DNA of 64,000 bases. Origin: Bradyrhizobium manausense (GTDB taxonomy: Bacteria > Pseudomonadota > Alphaproteobacteria > Rhizobiales > Xanthobacteraceae). The stretch is from the NCBI RefSeq assembly GCF_018131105.1, contig NZ_JAFCJI010000001.1, forward strand, positions 248,001 through 312,000, written 5' to 3'. The position numbers and the translations under genes were made by a program. Below, piece after piece: positions 53,640 through 61,755 of this stretch. Positions within the stretch are counted from its first letter, which is position 1. Every line of letters starts with the position of its first letter. The notes below the pieces were generated by a model that was not told the origin of the DNA, did not search any database, and saw only the letters and a list, made by a program, of their open reading frames with translations.

Positions 53640-54641
53640 GTGAAGACCGCGATCACCGAACTGTTCGGCATCGAGCATCCCATCATCCAGGGCGGCATGC
53701 ATTTCGTCGGCTTTGCCGAGCTGGCCGCCGCTGTCTCCAATGCCGGTGGGCTCGGCATCATCACCGGTCTCACGCAGAAGACGCCGGAGCTGCTTGCGAA
53801 GGAGATCGCGCGCTGCCGTGACATGACCGACAAGCCGTTCGGTGTGAACCTCACCTTCCTGCCGACCTTCGCGGCGCCGCCCTATCCGGAATATATCGCG
53901 GCGATCGTCGAGGGCGGCATCAAGGCGGTGGAGACCGCGGGTCGCAGTCCGGAGCAATACATGCCGGCGCTGAAGGCGGCCGGCATCAAGGTGATCCACA
54001 AATGCACCTCGGTGCGGCACTCGCTGAAGGCCGAGCGGATCGGCTGCGATGCCGTCAGCGTCGACGGCTTCGAGTGCGGCGGCCATCCCGGCGAGGACGA
54101 CATTCCCAACATGATCCTGCTGCCTCGCGCGGCGGAGGAGTTGAAGATTCCGTTCGTGGCCTCCGGCGGCATGGCCGACGGGCGCAGCCTCGTTGCGGCG
54201 CTGTCGCTCGGCGCGGCCGGTATGAACATGGGCACGCGCTTCATCGCCACCAGGGAAGCGCCGGTCCATCAGAACGTGAAGAACGCGCTCGTCGCGGCGA
54301 CCGAGCTCGACACCCGCCTGATCATGCGCGCGCTGCGCAACACCGAGCGTGTATTGAAGAACGCCAATGTCGACCGTCTGCTCGAGATCGAGCGCGAGAA
54401 GGGCGCCAAGCTGACCATCGACGACATTCACGACCAGGTCGCCGGCGTTTATCCCAGGATCATGCTGGACGGGCAGATGGATGCAGGCGCCTGGAGCTGC
54501 GGCATGGTCGCAGGCCTCATTCACGACATCCCCTCCTGCAAGGAACTCGTGGATCGGATCATGGTCGAGGCGGAACAAATCATCCGCAACAGGCTGATTG
54601 GGTTCCTGGATGGGACGGGTGCGACGCGAAAAGTCGCCTGA
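53640..54641 (+). CDS. nitronate monooxygenase-family flavoprotein
   Basis: A 333-residue FMN-dependent TIM-barrel enzyme of the NMO/2-nitropropane dioxygenase family. Motifs are PIIQGGMHFVGFAELAAAVS, GGLGIITG, GFECGGHPGEDD (substrate/FMN loop with the conserved GGHxG) and VASGGMADGRSLVAALSLGA (phosphate-binding) with GTRFIATREA. It starts with GTG after GGGAGG. Members oxidise nitroalkanes such as propionate-3-nitronate; related proteins also act as enoyl reductases. It follows the SDR in a likely HxlR-controlled unit. Confidence 0.87.
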   Translation: MKTAITELFGIEHPIIQGGMHFVGFAELAAAVSNAGGLGIITGLTQKTPELLAKEIARCRDMTDKPFGVNLTFLPTFAAPPYPEYIAAIVEGGIKAVETAGRSPEQYMPALKAAGIKVIHKCTSVRHSLKAERIGCDAVSVDGFECGGHPGEDDIPNMILLPRAAEELKIPFVASGGMADGRSLVAALSLGAAGMNMGTRFIATREAPVHQNVKNALVAATELDTRLIMRALRNTERVLKNANVDRLLEIEREKGAKLTIDDIHDQVAGVYPRIMLDGQMDAGAWSCGMVAGLIHDIPSCKELVDRIMVEAEQIIRNRLIGFLDGTGATRKVA

Positions 54642-54749
54642 CACCGCCAAACTTCTTAACCACGGCTGCAATCGGCCGCTGGAATTGCGCGCGACGCCTC
54701 CTAAATAGGTGTAAATTACTCCTTAACCAATCAATTTCAGGAGGCGTCC

Positions 54750-55169
54750 GTGGTCCTGAAAAGCGTTCCTTTTGCGGTGGCGATTGCCCTCCTGCTTGCG
54801 GTGGGCGGCATCGCGCACGCTGACGACTACAAGCCTGACGAATATCTCGGTCTCGATCTCTCCAAGGCGGTCCTGTCGCCGAAGCGGCTCGGGCCCGAGA
54901 CGCAGTTCGCACCGGTTGCGATGGAGGCGAAGGACGGCAACGAGGCTCAGGCCCAAGCTGAGCCTATGGATGTACCGAAGAAGGTTGCTGCCGAACGCGT
55001 GCATGTGTCCGAGCCGAAGGTCGCTCACGCGAAGAGAGTCCAGCCACGCGGTGCAGCCCGCACCAGGCTTGCGCATCGTCACGGCAATCCGCTGGACGCG
55101 CAGGCGATGGACACGCGCATCCAGACCTGGCCGTGCCGTTCCGGCGGCATCTGCAACTGGAAGCATTAG
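54750..55169 (+). CDS. 139-residue exported protein, unknown function
   Basis: A signal peptide (KSVPFAVAIALLLAVGGIAHA, cleavage after about 24) is followed by a basic, Pro/Ala/Lys-rich mature region ending RIQTWPCRSGGICNWKH with a pair of cysteines. The GTG start follows GGAGG. I recognise no family; the basic middle with periodic His/Lys may bind the cell wall or nucleic acids, but that is speculation. Confidence 0.6.
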   Translation: MVLKSVPFAVAIALLLAVGGIAHADDYKPDEYLGLDLSKAVLSPKRLGPETQFAPVAMEAKDGNEAQAQAEPMDVPKKVAAERVHVSEPKVAHAKRVQPRGAARTRLAHRHGNPLDAQAMDTRIQTWPCRSGGICNWKH

Positions 55170-55490
55170 ACGCGTCGTTCTTTCTTGACCGCGCCCGCAA
55201 GCGGCAGAGCAATCGCATTTGAGATTTGAACCAGGTCGTCATGCCCGGGCTTGTCCCGGGCATCCACGTTCTCTGTCCCGGGCAGCAAGGCGTGGTTGGC
55301 CGGGACAAGCCCGGCCATGACGTCGGGGAGGCATCGTATGCTCCAACGCTAACCCGATCTTGATTGGCCGCCCCGCGCCTGCCGCGCTATAGTCACCGCT
55401 CCCGCCACCTCTTTTCCATCACCGAAGAGTCTGCTCATGCGGCGTCGCCGCGTGCATCCGGCGGGCTGAAATGCCTCAGGAGCCCGTTCC
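55170..55490. other. 321-base intergenic region with a palindromic repeat
   Basis: Nothing coding is supported. The dispersed inverted repeat at 55237-55322 occupies the middle. The region before 55491 should hold the promoter of the aldo/keto reductase, which I cannot place. Confidence 0.5.
55237..55322. repeat. dispersed palindromic repeat, family 2
   Basis: CGTCATGCCCGGGCTTGTCC opens the element and GGGACAAGCCCGGCCATGACG-like sequence closes it as an inverted copy. This GC-rich type is distinct from family 1 but has the same CGTCAT...ATGACG ends. Confidence 0.7.
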
Positions 55491-56309
55491 ATGGACAATT
55501 TGAAAACGCAGGGCATCAGCATGCCCAAGCTCGGCCTCGGCACTTTTCGCATGCAGGGCGACGTCTGCCGCGATGCGGTCGAGAGCGCGCTGTCGATCGG
55601 CTATCGCCATATCGACACAGCCGAAATGTATGCCAACGAGGAGGCCATCGGTGCAGCGCTCGCGGCGGCCTCGGTGCCGCGTGGCGAGCTGCACGTCACG
55701 ACAAAGGTCTGGCACGAGAACCTGGCGCCGGACGCGATCCGCCGCGCCTTCGACGCCAGCCTGAAGAAGCTCAGGCTCGACCATGTCGATCTCTATCTCG
55801 TGCACTGGCCGTCGAAGTCGGCGAACTGGGGTGCGGTGTTCGAGACCTTGATGAAGCTCAAGGAGGAGGGGCATACGCGCGCAATCGGCGTTGCCAATTT
55901 CACCACGGCGCTGCTCAAGATCGCGGTCGAGGACGTCAAGGCGCCGATCGCCTGCAACCAGGTCGAATATCACGCGATGCTGGATCAGTCGAAGCTGCTG
56001 GCCTATCTGAACGCCAGGTCGATCCCGCTCGTCGCCTATTGCCCGCTCGCGCAGGGGCGCTTTGCGTCGGACCCGGTGCTCGCCGAGATCGGCGCGAAGC
56101 ACAATGCAAGCGCTGCGCAAGTGGCGTTGAAATGGCTGCTCGATCAGGACGGCGTGGCCGCGATCCCGAAGGCGTCACGCCGCGAGAGCCAGCAGGCCAA
56201 TCTGGATGCGCTGAAAGTCACGCTTGACGATGCCGATCGCAAGAAGATCGCGGCGCTGCCCAAGGACAAGCGATGCGTCAATCCTGGCTTCGCGCCGGCC
56301 TGGGACTAG
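55491..56309 (+). CDS. aldo/keto reductase
   Basis: A 272-residue NADPH-dependent reductase of the AKR5-like 2,5-diketo-gluconate reductase type. Catalytic tetrad: Asp and Tyr in HIDTAEMYANE, Lys in TTKVWHEN and His in LVHWPSK. The NADPH motif is AAIPKASRRESQQANLDALK. It would reduce sugar- or dicarbonyl-derived aldehydes, such as methylglyoxal, in the cytoplasm. A shared bidirectional terminator follows. Confidence 0.88.
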   Translation: MDNLKTQGISMPKLGLGTFRMQGDVCRDAVESALSIGYRHIDTAEMYANEEAIGAALAAASVPRGELHVTTKVWHENLAPDAIRRAFDASLKKLRLDHVDLYLVHWPSKSANWGAVFETLMKLKEEGHTRAIGVANFTTALLKIAVEDVKAPIACNQVEYHAMLDQSKLLAYLNARSIPLVAYCPLAQGRFASDPVLAEIGAKHNASAAQVALKWLLDQDGVAAIPKASRRESQQANLDALKVTLDDADRKKIAALPKDKRCVNPGFAPAWD

Positions 56310-56360
56310 TCAGCTCTTTACCCTCTTCCACAAGGGGAGAAGGAAGAAAGTACGCGCACA

Positions 56361-56387
56361 GAAATGGCCCCGCGAGGGGGCCATTTC
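56361..56387. terminator. bidirectional terminator between convergent genes
   Basis: GAAATGGCCCC (56361-56371) pairs with GGGGCCATTTC (56377-56387). A TTTT tract follows on the plus strand at 56391-56394 and A-rich sequence precedes it, so it can end both the reductase and the 72-residue gene. Confidence 0.75.
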
Positions 56388-56404
56388 CAGTTTTGCGCTG
56401 CGCA

Positions 56405-56623
56405 TTAGTCCCAATGACGATGATGGCGCTTGATCACCACGACACGGTCGTGATTGTGCCAGCCACGATGCCAGCCATGGTCGCGATGCTCGCGGAATTC
56501 GGCGCGGGCGCCGTAGGGGCCGTGATGGCCATGCTTGACGATCACAGTCTCAGCACTTGCCAGCGTCGGCGCCGCAACCGCGAGCGCACCGAGAGCGGCA
56601 ACGACATAACCAAGCTTCTTCAT
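56405..56623 (-). CDS. 72-residue His-rich exported protein
   Basis: Signal peptide (LGYVVAALGALAVAAPTLASA, cleavage about 23) followed by a short mature part very rich in His and Arg (VKHGHHGPYGARAEFREHRD, HGWHRGWHNHDRVVVIKRHH). Such sequence could bind metals or polyanions. GGAGGAC precedes the ATG. An exact EcfG consensus promoter lies upstream at 56654-56678. Confidence 0.7.
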   Translation of the reverse strand: MKKLGYVVAALGALAVAAPTLASAETVIVKHGHHGPYGARAEFREHRDHGWHRGWHNHDRVVVIKRHHRHWD

Positions 56624-56653
56624 GATGTCCTCCTCCAATCGAATGCAAATTTA

Positions 56654-56678
56654 AACGGCGCATTCGCACGAACGTTCC
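56654..56678 (-). promoter_or_regulatory. EcfG consensus promoter of the His-rich gene
   Basis: On the minus strand GGAAC (56678-56674), 16 bases, CGTT (56657-56654), an exact consensus match. The -10 is 31 bases before the start. Confidence 0.75.
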
Positions 56679-56719
56679 GGAGGGGCGGCAAGAGATTTCT
56701 GAATGGATGTTCAGGATCA

Positions 56720-56767
56720 GAGCATGATCCGGAAAAGCGTGTAGCGGCTTTCCGGACAAGATCATGC
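56720..56767. repeat. dispersed palindromic repeat, family 3 copy A
   Basis: GAGCATGATCCGGAAAAGCG opens and CTTTCCGGACAAGATCATGC closes as an inverted copy. A related element with the same ends lies at 57665-57761. Confidence 0.7.
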
Positions 56768-56780
56768 CCAGACGTAATGG

Positions 56781-57233
56781 TTAATCGCAGCGTTGCTGGA
56801 GAGGTGTCGGCGCGCCGGTCTTGACGTATCTGCCGTCCCTGATCGTGTACTCGCCGCGCTCGCTGCGATTGTAGATCGCGCGCAAGCTACCTTCATTTGA
56901 AAGCAGCAACCCGAACTCGCGCGTCTGCTGAAGCGAGGGAAAGTACACCATCACATTGAGCAGGCCTTCGGCGTTGACGGTGGCGGACACCACTTCATTC
57001 TCGTCTTTGGCGTCGCCGAAATTGCGCCGGTAAATCACCCGGCCGTCCTTGCGGATTTCGTACGTGAGGAGTGCACCCTTGTCGCGGTCGGGCCTGACAG
57101 TGCAGTCGACCGCCCACGAGCCGAGCAAGCCCCATTGCTCGATCGTCGCTGCGAGCGTCTCGGCGTGCCCCGTGGACGCGAACGCAATCCAAAGCGCCGC
57201 CGCCGTGGTCCAGCGGCTCAAACAACGCATCAT
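56781..57233 (-). CDS. 150-residue exported protein, unknown function
   Basis: A signal peptide (LSRWTTAAALWIAFASTGHA) precedes a mature domain of about 130 residues, with GLLGSWAVDCTVRPDRD, EIRKDGRVIYRRNFGD and REFGLLLSNEGSLRAIYNRS, suggesting a small beta-barrel such as a lipocalin-like fold. The start MMRCLSRW follows CAGGAC. Function unknown. Confidence 0.6.
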   Translation of the reverse strand: MMRCLSRWTTAAALWIAFASTGHAETLAATIEQWGLLGSWAVDCTVRPDRDKGALLTYEIRKDGRVIYRRNFGDAKDENEVVSATVNAEGLLNVMVYFPSLQQTREFGLLLSNEGSLRAIYNRSERGEYTIRDGRYVKTGAPTPLQQRCD

Positions 57234-57356
57234 GTCCTGAAAGGTCCCGCCTTGAAGAATTCCAAGTGTAGCATTCCCGTTGCGATCGTCCACGGCAGCG
57301 CTTCATCGCGCGCGAATTTGATCCGCGTCAATGAGGCCGTAGCTGTCCGGGCTAGG

Positions 57357-57662
57357 ATGGCGCTCCCGAAGGCGAAGGTGGGGAGAGCGATGCTGAACCA
57401 GTTGATGGATTTCGCGGGCGAGGTGCTGCCGGGAAGCTGTGCCGTGCCGCCTTATTCCGAGACTGCATTTCTGGCCGAGCTCGGCGAGCGCTTGAAATCT
57501 TCACGCGCCCGCTGCGAGCTGTCCCGCCGGGAGCTGGCGCGTCGCTCCGGGATTTCGGCGCGTTACATCGCGCAGATCGAGGCCGGCAAGGGTAACGTCT
57601 CGATCGTCCTGCTGCTGCGGCTGGCCTCCGCGATCCATGGTAGCCGGCCCCGGGCGCCCTAA
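57357..57662 (+). pseudogene. truncated XRE-family (BzdR-like) regulator
   Basis: The frame encodes an XRE helix-turn-helix (FLAELGERLKSSRARCELSR, RRELARRSGISARYIAQIEA, GKGNVSIVLLLRLASAI) preceded by a short N-terminal segment. This resembles the DNA-binding half of BzdR-type regulators, which continue for another 170 or so residues as a shikimate-kinase-like domain. Here the frame ends after HGSRPRAP, and a palindromic repeat begins three bases later. It is probably a truncated gene; a stand-alone 101-residue regulator cannot be excluded. Confidence 0.6.
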
Positions 57663-57664
57663 GC

Positions 57665-57761
57665 GAGCATGATCCGGACCCGAAGGCCCGCGTTAGCGCA
57701 AAGCATGAAGCGGTTTTCCCTCGCGACAAACGCGGAACGCGTTTGCGCGGAGATCATGCTC
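57665..57761. repeat. dispersed palindromic repeat, family 3 copy B
   Basis: Begins GAGCATGATCC and ends GATCATGCTC as an inverted copy; the interior differs from the copy at 56720. It separates the truncated XRE gene from the convergent aminotransferase (7 bases from its stop). Confidence 0.7.
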
Positions 57762-57767
57762 AAGCCT

Positions 57768-59000
57768 TTAGGCTCTCTTCTCCACGTTGGCGCTGCGAGC
57801 GGGCACGCCGAACTCCTTGCGGCAGACCTCGGCCAGCACGGCGACGCCCTCGCGGATCTGCTGATGCGAAGGGCTCGCAAAGCATAGCCGCAGGCGCGAG
57901 CTGGAATGACCCTTGTTGGTCGACCATTCCGGTCCTGGATTGATCGAGACGCCGGCGGCCAGCGCGGCCTGGTAGAGTTTGAGCGTATCGACCTGGTCGG
58001 GCAGCTTCACCCACAGGAAGATGCCGCCCTTGGGTTCCTCGAACTCGGCCGCGGTCCCGAACTGCTCGTTGAGGGCCTCCATCAGCGTGTCGAGCTTGGT
58101 GCGCAGCGCTTTCGTCAGCGCCGGTACGTGGCTTGCGAAATGCGGCCGGCAATAATTGGCGAGCACCATCTGCTCCAGCGCGCCGGAGCCCGCATCCGTT
58201 TTCAGCGCCAGCATCCGCGACATCACATCCCAGGGCGCCACGATGAAGCCGACGCGCAGTGCCGGTGCGATCGATTTCGAGAACGAGCCGATATGGATCA
58301 CGCCGCCGTTCGGGCTCATGGCGTAGATCGCCGGCGGCCGTTGTCCCGACCAGACGAGGTCGGCATAGCAATCATCCTCGAAGACAGGCACGCCGTATTC
58401 GGCCGACAACCGCACCAATTCGGCGCGGCGGCTTTCCGGCATAATGCTGCCGGTCGGATTCTGCACGGTCGGAATCGTGTAGATGTACTTTGGACGGATG
58501 CCGCGGCTCTTCAGATCGGCCAGCGTCGAGGCCAGCACGTCCATCCGCATGCCGTCCTGGTCGAGCGGGACGCCGACCACATTGACGCCGAGCCGCGCGA
58601 GGCGGGTCAGCGAGCCCTGATAGCTTTCCTGCTCGAAGATCACGGTGTCGCCGCGGGTCAGCAGCGTCGCGTTGACGAGATCGAGCGCCTGCAGCGAGCC
58701 GGACACGATCATGAGGTCGTCGACCGTGCAGCTGATGCCGGCATCGCGCTTCAGTTTTGCCACCAGGAATTCGCGCAGGGGCAAATAGCCCTGCGGGCCG
58801 TGTGCCAACCCGTAGGTGGCGAGCGACCGGCCCTCGCGTTGCAGGGCGTGATTGGCGGCCTCGATCAGTTCGTCGAGCGGCAGCTGCTCGGAATCGTTGT
58901 TGCCGCCGACGAAGCTGTATTTGGCAAGGCCCGTCCAGCGCGCAGAAGGGGCCGGCAGCCCTGCGGGAAACAGGGGCGCGAAATCGAAGCTGGACGTCAT
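57768..59000 (-). CDS. PLP-dependent aminotransferase, 2-aminoadipate transaminase-like
   Basis: A 410-residue fold-type I aminotransferase of the MocR/LysN type without a GntR domain. Motifs include GPQGYLPLREFLVAKL, MIVSGSLQALDLV (PLP phosphate loop), IPTVQNPTGSIMP, FEDDCYADLVW (PLP Asp), and GSFSKSIAPALRVGF with the Schiff-base Lys. Such enzymes transaminate 2-aminoadipate, kynurenine or aromatic and branched amino acids; substrate cannot be fixed from sequence. An inverted repeat TGATGATGTCATCA (59067-59080) lies upstream and may be an operator. Confidence 0.86.
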   Translation of the reverse strand: MTSSFDFAPLFPAGLPAPSARWTGLAKYSFVGGNNDSEQLPLDELIEAANHALQREGRSLATYGLAHGPQGYLPLREFLVAKLKRDAGISCTVDDLMIVSGSLQALDLVNATLLTRGDTVIFEQESYQGSLTRLARLGVNVVGVPLDQDGMRMDVLASTLADLKSRGIRPKYIYTIPTVQNPTGSIMPESRRAELVRLSAEYGVPVFEDDCYADLVWSGQRPPAIYAMSPNGGVIHIGSFSKSIAPALRVGFIVAPWDVMSRMLALKTDAGSGALEQMVLANYCRPHFASHVPALTKALRTKLDTLMEALNEQFGTAAEFEEPKGGIFLWVKLPDQVDTLKLYQAALAAGVSINPGPEWSTNKGHSSSRLRLCFASPSHQQIREGVAVLAEVCRKEFGVPARSANVEKRA

Positions 59001-59228
59001 GGGGAGCGTTCCTCGTTAGTGTTCTTGTTGAGCGGCCGGCCTGGTGCCGACCGGACGCTGCGATTTTGATGATGTCATCATGCCAGTGTTTTGCCCGACG
59101 CGTCAAATAAAATTCGTAAAATCCGCATCCGTGTCGCGGCGGTCCGACAAGCCGTTGATTCTGCGGATGGGGCTACTGTGCATGGGGTTGTTTTCGGCTT
59201 TTTCAATCTGCGGACGCTTCGACCTGCT

Positions 59229-59822
59229 TTACTTCTTGCCGGCCGTCCTGGTCGGACGACCCTGGCTGATGAAAGCGTAGTGCGCATTGGCGACGCCGCC
59301 AACCATCAGGGCCTCGACCACCGGCTCGGCGATTTCGCCCGTGGCCGCCCAATCGACGATGAAGTTGGCCCCGGTCCCGCCGCGCACGTCGTCGGTCGGA
59401 ATGAAGATCGAGACGGTGGCGAGCGGCTTCACGGCGACCGGCGCCTTCAGATAGCTCTCGACCTGCTTGCCGGCGGTGTCGAAATAGGCGATGCGCCGGA
59501 CCACCAGCGGCTGCGTCTCGGAGGCATTGTGGACGCTCAGCGTCACCGAAAAATCGACCCGCAGCCTGCCCTGGCTCATCGCGACGCTGGAATAGGCCGG
59601 CACGTAGAAGCCGCCGGAAACGGCGAGTTCCTCCTTCGGCATCGCGGTGAGCGAATCGGCGAAGGTCTGTTCGAGGTTCACCTTGGGCTGGGCGGCCGCA
59701 GTCCCGGCGGCGAAGAGGCATAGCAGCATTGCAATGGCGAGACCGGTCAGCCTGTGACGAATTGCTCGCTTGCCGCGCTGCAGTCGGTCTCTAGGGTGCG
59801 GCAAAACGGACCCATCTGGCAT
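59229..59822 (-). CDS. DUF3124 exported protein
   Basis: A protein with a signal peptide (RLTGLAIAMLLCLFAAGTAA) and a DUF3124 domain: FYVPAYSSVAMSQGRLRVDF, SVTLSVHNASETQPLVVRRI, AYFDTAGKQVESYL, and TDDVRGGTGANFIVDW. I start at the ATG whose complement is 59820-59822, which overlaps the divergent antiporter's ATG at 59821; a TTG further in is possible. Secreted or periplasmic; function unknown. Confidence 0.8.
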   Translation of the reverse strand: MPDGSVLPHPRDRLQRGKRAIRHRLTGLAIAMLLCLFAAGTAAAQPKVNLEQTFADSLTAMPKEELAVSGGFYVPAYSSVAMSQGRLRVDFSVTLSVHNASETQPLVVRRIAYFDTAGKQVESYLKAPVAVKPLATVSIFIPTDDVRGGTGANFIVDWAATGEIAEPVVEALMVGGVANAHYAFISQGRPTRTAGKK

Positions 59823-61551
59823 GCACGAGCTCATTCGCGACATTTCTCTCTGTATTCTGTTTGCCTGGATGCTGGGCCTGCTCGCCCATTTTTCCCGGCA
59901 ACCGCTGATCCTGGCCTACCTTATCGCCGGCTTCTGCATAGGTCCATTCGGCGCCGGTTGGGTCAAATCGCAGGAATCGATCAGCGTCATCTCCGAACTC
60001 GGCCTGATCTTCATGCTGTTCATGATCGGGCTCGAGATCGACCTGAAGAAGATCGTGCGGGCGGGCAAGGTGATCCTGTTCGCAGCCGGCGGCCAGCTTA
60101 TCGGCGGCTGCCTGCTCGGCATCCTGTTCTTTGCAGGGCTGGGCTTGTCGCTCGGCGGCGGCCATTTCGACGCCCTCTATCTCTGCATCGCCTGCGCGCT
60201 GTCCTCGACCGTCATCATCGTCAAGGTGCTCTACGAGAAGCGCGAGCTCGACACTCTACCTGGCCGCATCACGCTCGGCGTGCTGGTACTTCAGGACATC
60301 TTCGCCATCCTGTTCCTGGCGGTGCAGCCAAGCCTTGCGAACCTGCAAGTCGGCGTCATCCTGCTGTCGATCGGTCGCGTCGCGGTGCTCGTCACAGCCG
60401 CGCTGCTGATCAGCCGCTACGTGCTGCCGCGCCTGTTCCACCAGATCGCCCGCCGTCCGGAGTTGATCCTGCTCGGGGCTCTCGCCTGGTGCTTCCTCGT
60501 CGCCGAGACCGCCGAGCAGCTTTCGCTTTCGCGCGAGATGGGCGCCCTGATCGCCGGCGTCTCGCTCTCGACGTTTCCCTACGCGCTCGACGTCACGGCC
60601 AAGGTTACGACTCTCCGCGACTTCTTCATCACGCTGTTCTTCGTCGCGCTGGGCATGACCATTCCGGTCCCGGGCGTGTCGGTGATCGGGCTGGCCCTGA
60701 TGATTGCCGCGTTCACGGTGGTGAGCCGCCTCGTCACCACCTTCACGCCGCTCTATCTGATGAAGCAGGGCCTGCGCGCGAGTCTGCTGCCTGCGATCAA
60801 TCTGGCGCAGATCTCCGAGTTCTCGCTGGTGGTGATCCAGACCGGCGTCGCGGACAATCACATCGCGCCGGAGACGGCGAATGCGGCTTCGTTCGCCTTC
60901 GTCGTGCTGGCGGTCCTCTCGACCTTCGTCATGACCCGCAGCGACGAGATCACCCGCTGGGCCATCGGCCCGCTCAAGCGGCTTGGCCTGCGCGATCTCG
61001 ACCATGGCAACGGCCATGCTGATGAGGGGCACGGGGGTGGCCATGGCGAGGCGCGCCGCATCGTCATCCTCGGCTTTTTCCGTGCGGCGAGCGCACTGCT
61101 GGCAGAAATCGAACGGCAGGCGCCGGTGCTGCTGGAGCAGATCACGGTGATCGACTTCAACCCCAATGTGTACCAGACCCTGCTTTCGCGCGGTCTGCAC
61201 GTGGTCTATGGCGACATCAGCAGCGCCGACACGCTGCTCCATGCCGGGATCGGCAAATCCGAGATGATCATCCTCAGCGTGCCGGATGCGCTGTTGAAGG
61301 GCGCGAGCAACGAGAAGCTGGTCCGCCACGTCCGCACCCTCAACCCAAATGCCCTGATCGTCGCCACGGCCGATCTCCTCTCCGATGTCGGCGAGCTCTA
61401 CGCGGCCGGCGCCAGCTACGTCACCGTGACCCGGCTCAGCGACGCCCATGAATTGTTTACGGTGATCGAGGCCGCCCAGGCCGGCCTGCTGGCTGACAAG
61501 CGCACCGAGCTCGACCAGCGGCTCGACGAGCGGCGCGAAGTGTTGCCCTGA
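59821..61551 (+). CDS. KefB/YbaL-type monovalent cation:proton antiporter
   Basis: A 576-residue CPA2-family antiporter. About 12 membrane segments form the Na+/H+ exchanger domain (residues 1-385; GEIGLIFMLFMIGLEIDL-like ELGLIFMLFMIGLEIDLKKI at about 59-78, ALSSTVIIVKVLYEK). A His-rich linker (HGNGHADEGHGGGHGE) leads to a TrkA-N/RCK domain (RIVILGFFRAASALL, VIDFNPNVYQTLLSRGLHVV, GDISSADTLLHAGIG). The nucleotide loop reads GFFRAAS where GxGxxG is usual, so its regulation may differ. It probably exports K+ or Na+. Confidence 0.87.
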   Translation: MHELIRDISLCILFAWMLGLLAHFSRQPLILAYLIAGFCIGPFGAGWVKSQESISVISELGLIFMLFMIGLEIDLKKIVRAGKVILFAAGGQLIGGCLLGILFFAGLGLSLGGGHFDALYLCIACALSSTVIIVKVLYEKRELDTLPGRITLGVLVLQDIFAILFLAVQPSLANLQVGVILLSIGRVAVLVTAALLISRYVLPRLFHQIARRPELILLGALAWCFLVAETAEQLSLSREMGALIAGVSLSTFPYALDVTAKVTTLRDFFITLFFVALGMTIPVPGVSVIGLALMIAAFTVVSRLVTTFTPLYLMKQGLRASLLPAINLAQISEFSLVVIQTGVADNHIAPETANAASFAFVVLAVLSTFVMTRSDEITRWAIGPLKRLGLRDLDHGNGHADEGHGGGHGEARRIVILGFFRAASALLAEIERQAPVLLEQITVIDFNPNVYQTLLSRGLHVVYGDISSADTLLHAGIGKSEMIILSVPDALLKGASNEKLVRHVRTLNPNALIVATADLLSDVGELYAAGASYVTVTRLSDAHELFTVIEAAQAGLLADKRTELDQRLDERREVLP

Positions 61552-61755
61552 GGGCGGTACGGCCGTCTTCCGCCCGGGCCTTGCGCGCCTATATCGCTGG
61601 TATCTTCGGTGCAAGCCTGAAAGCCTGCCTCGAAAGCAGCCTCCGGGCATATGCGGTTGCATCCAGGACACTAGCGCTTGGGTTCAAGTCCGGCTAAGGC
61701 GATCCCGGCCAAGGCGTCCGTGAGCCTACGGCCCATAACCAATAGAGATTGGGAA

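Noticed and set aside
61552..61755. FMN riboswitch upstream of ribB
   Set aside because: I could not find the conserved FMN-element sequence blocks in this 204-base stretch.
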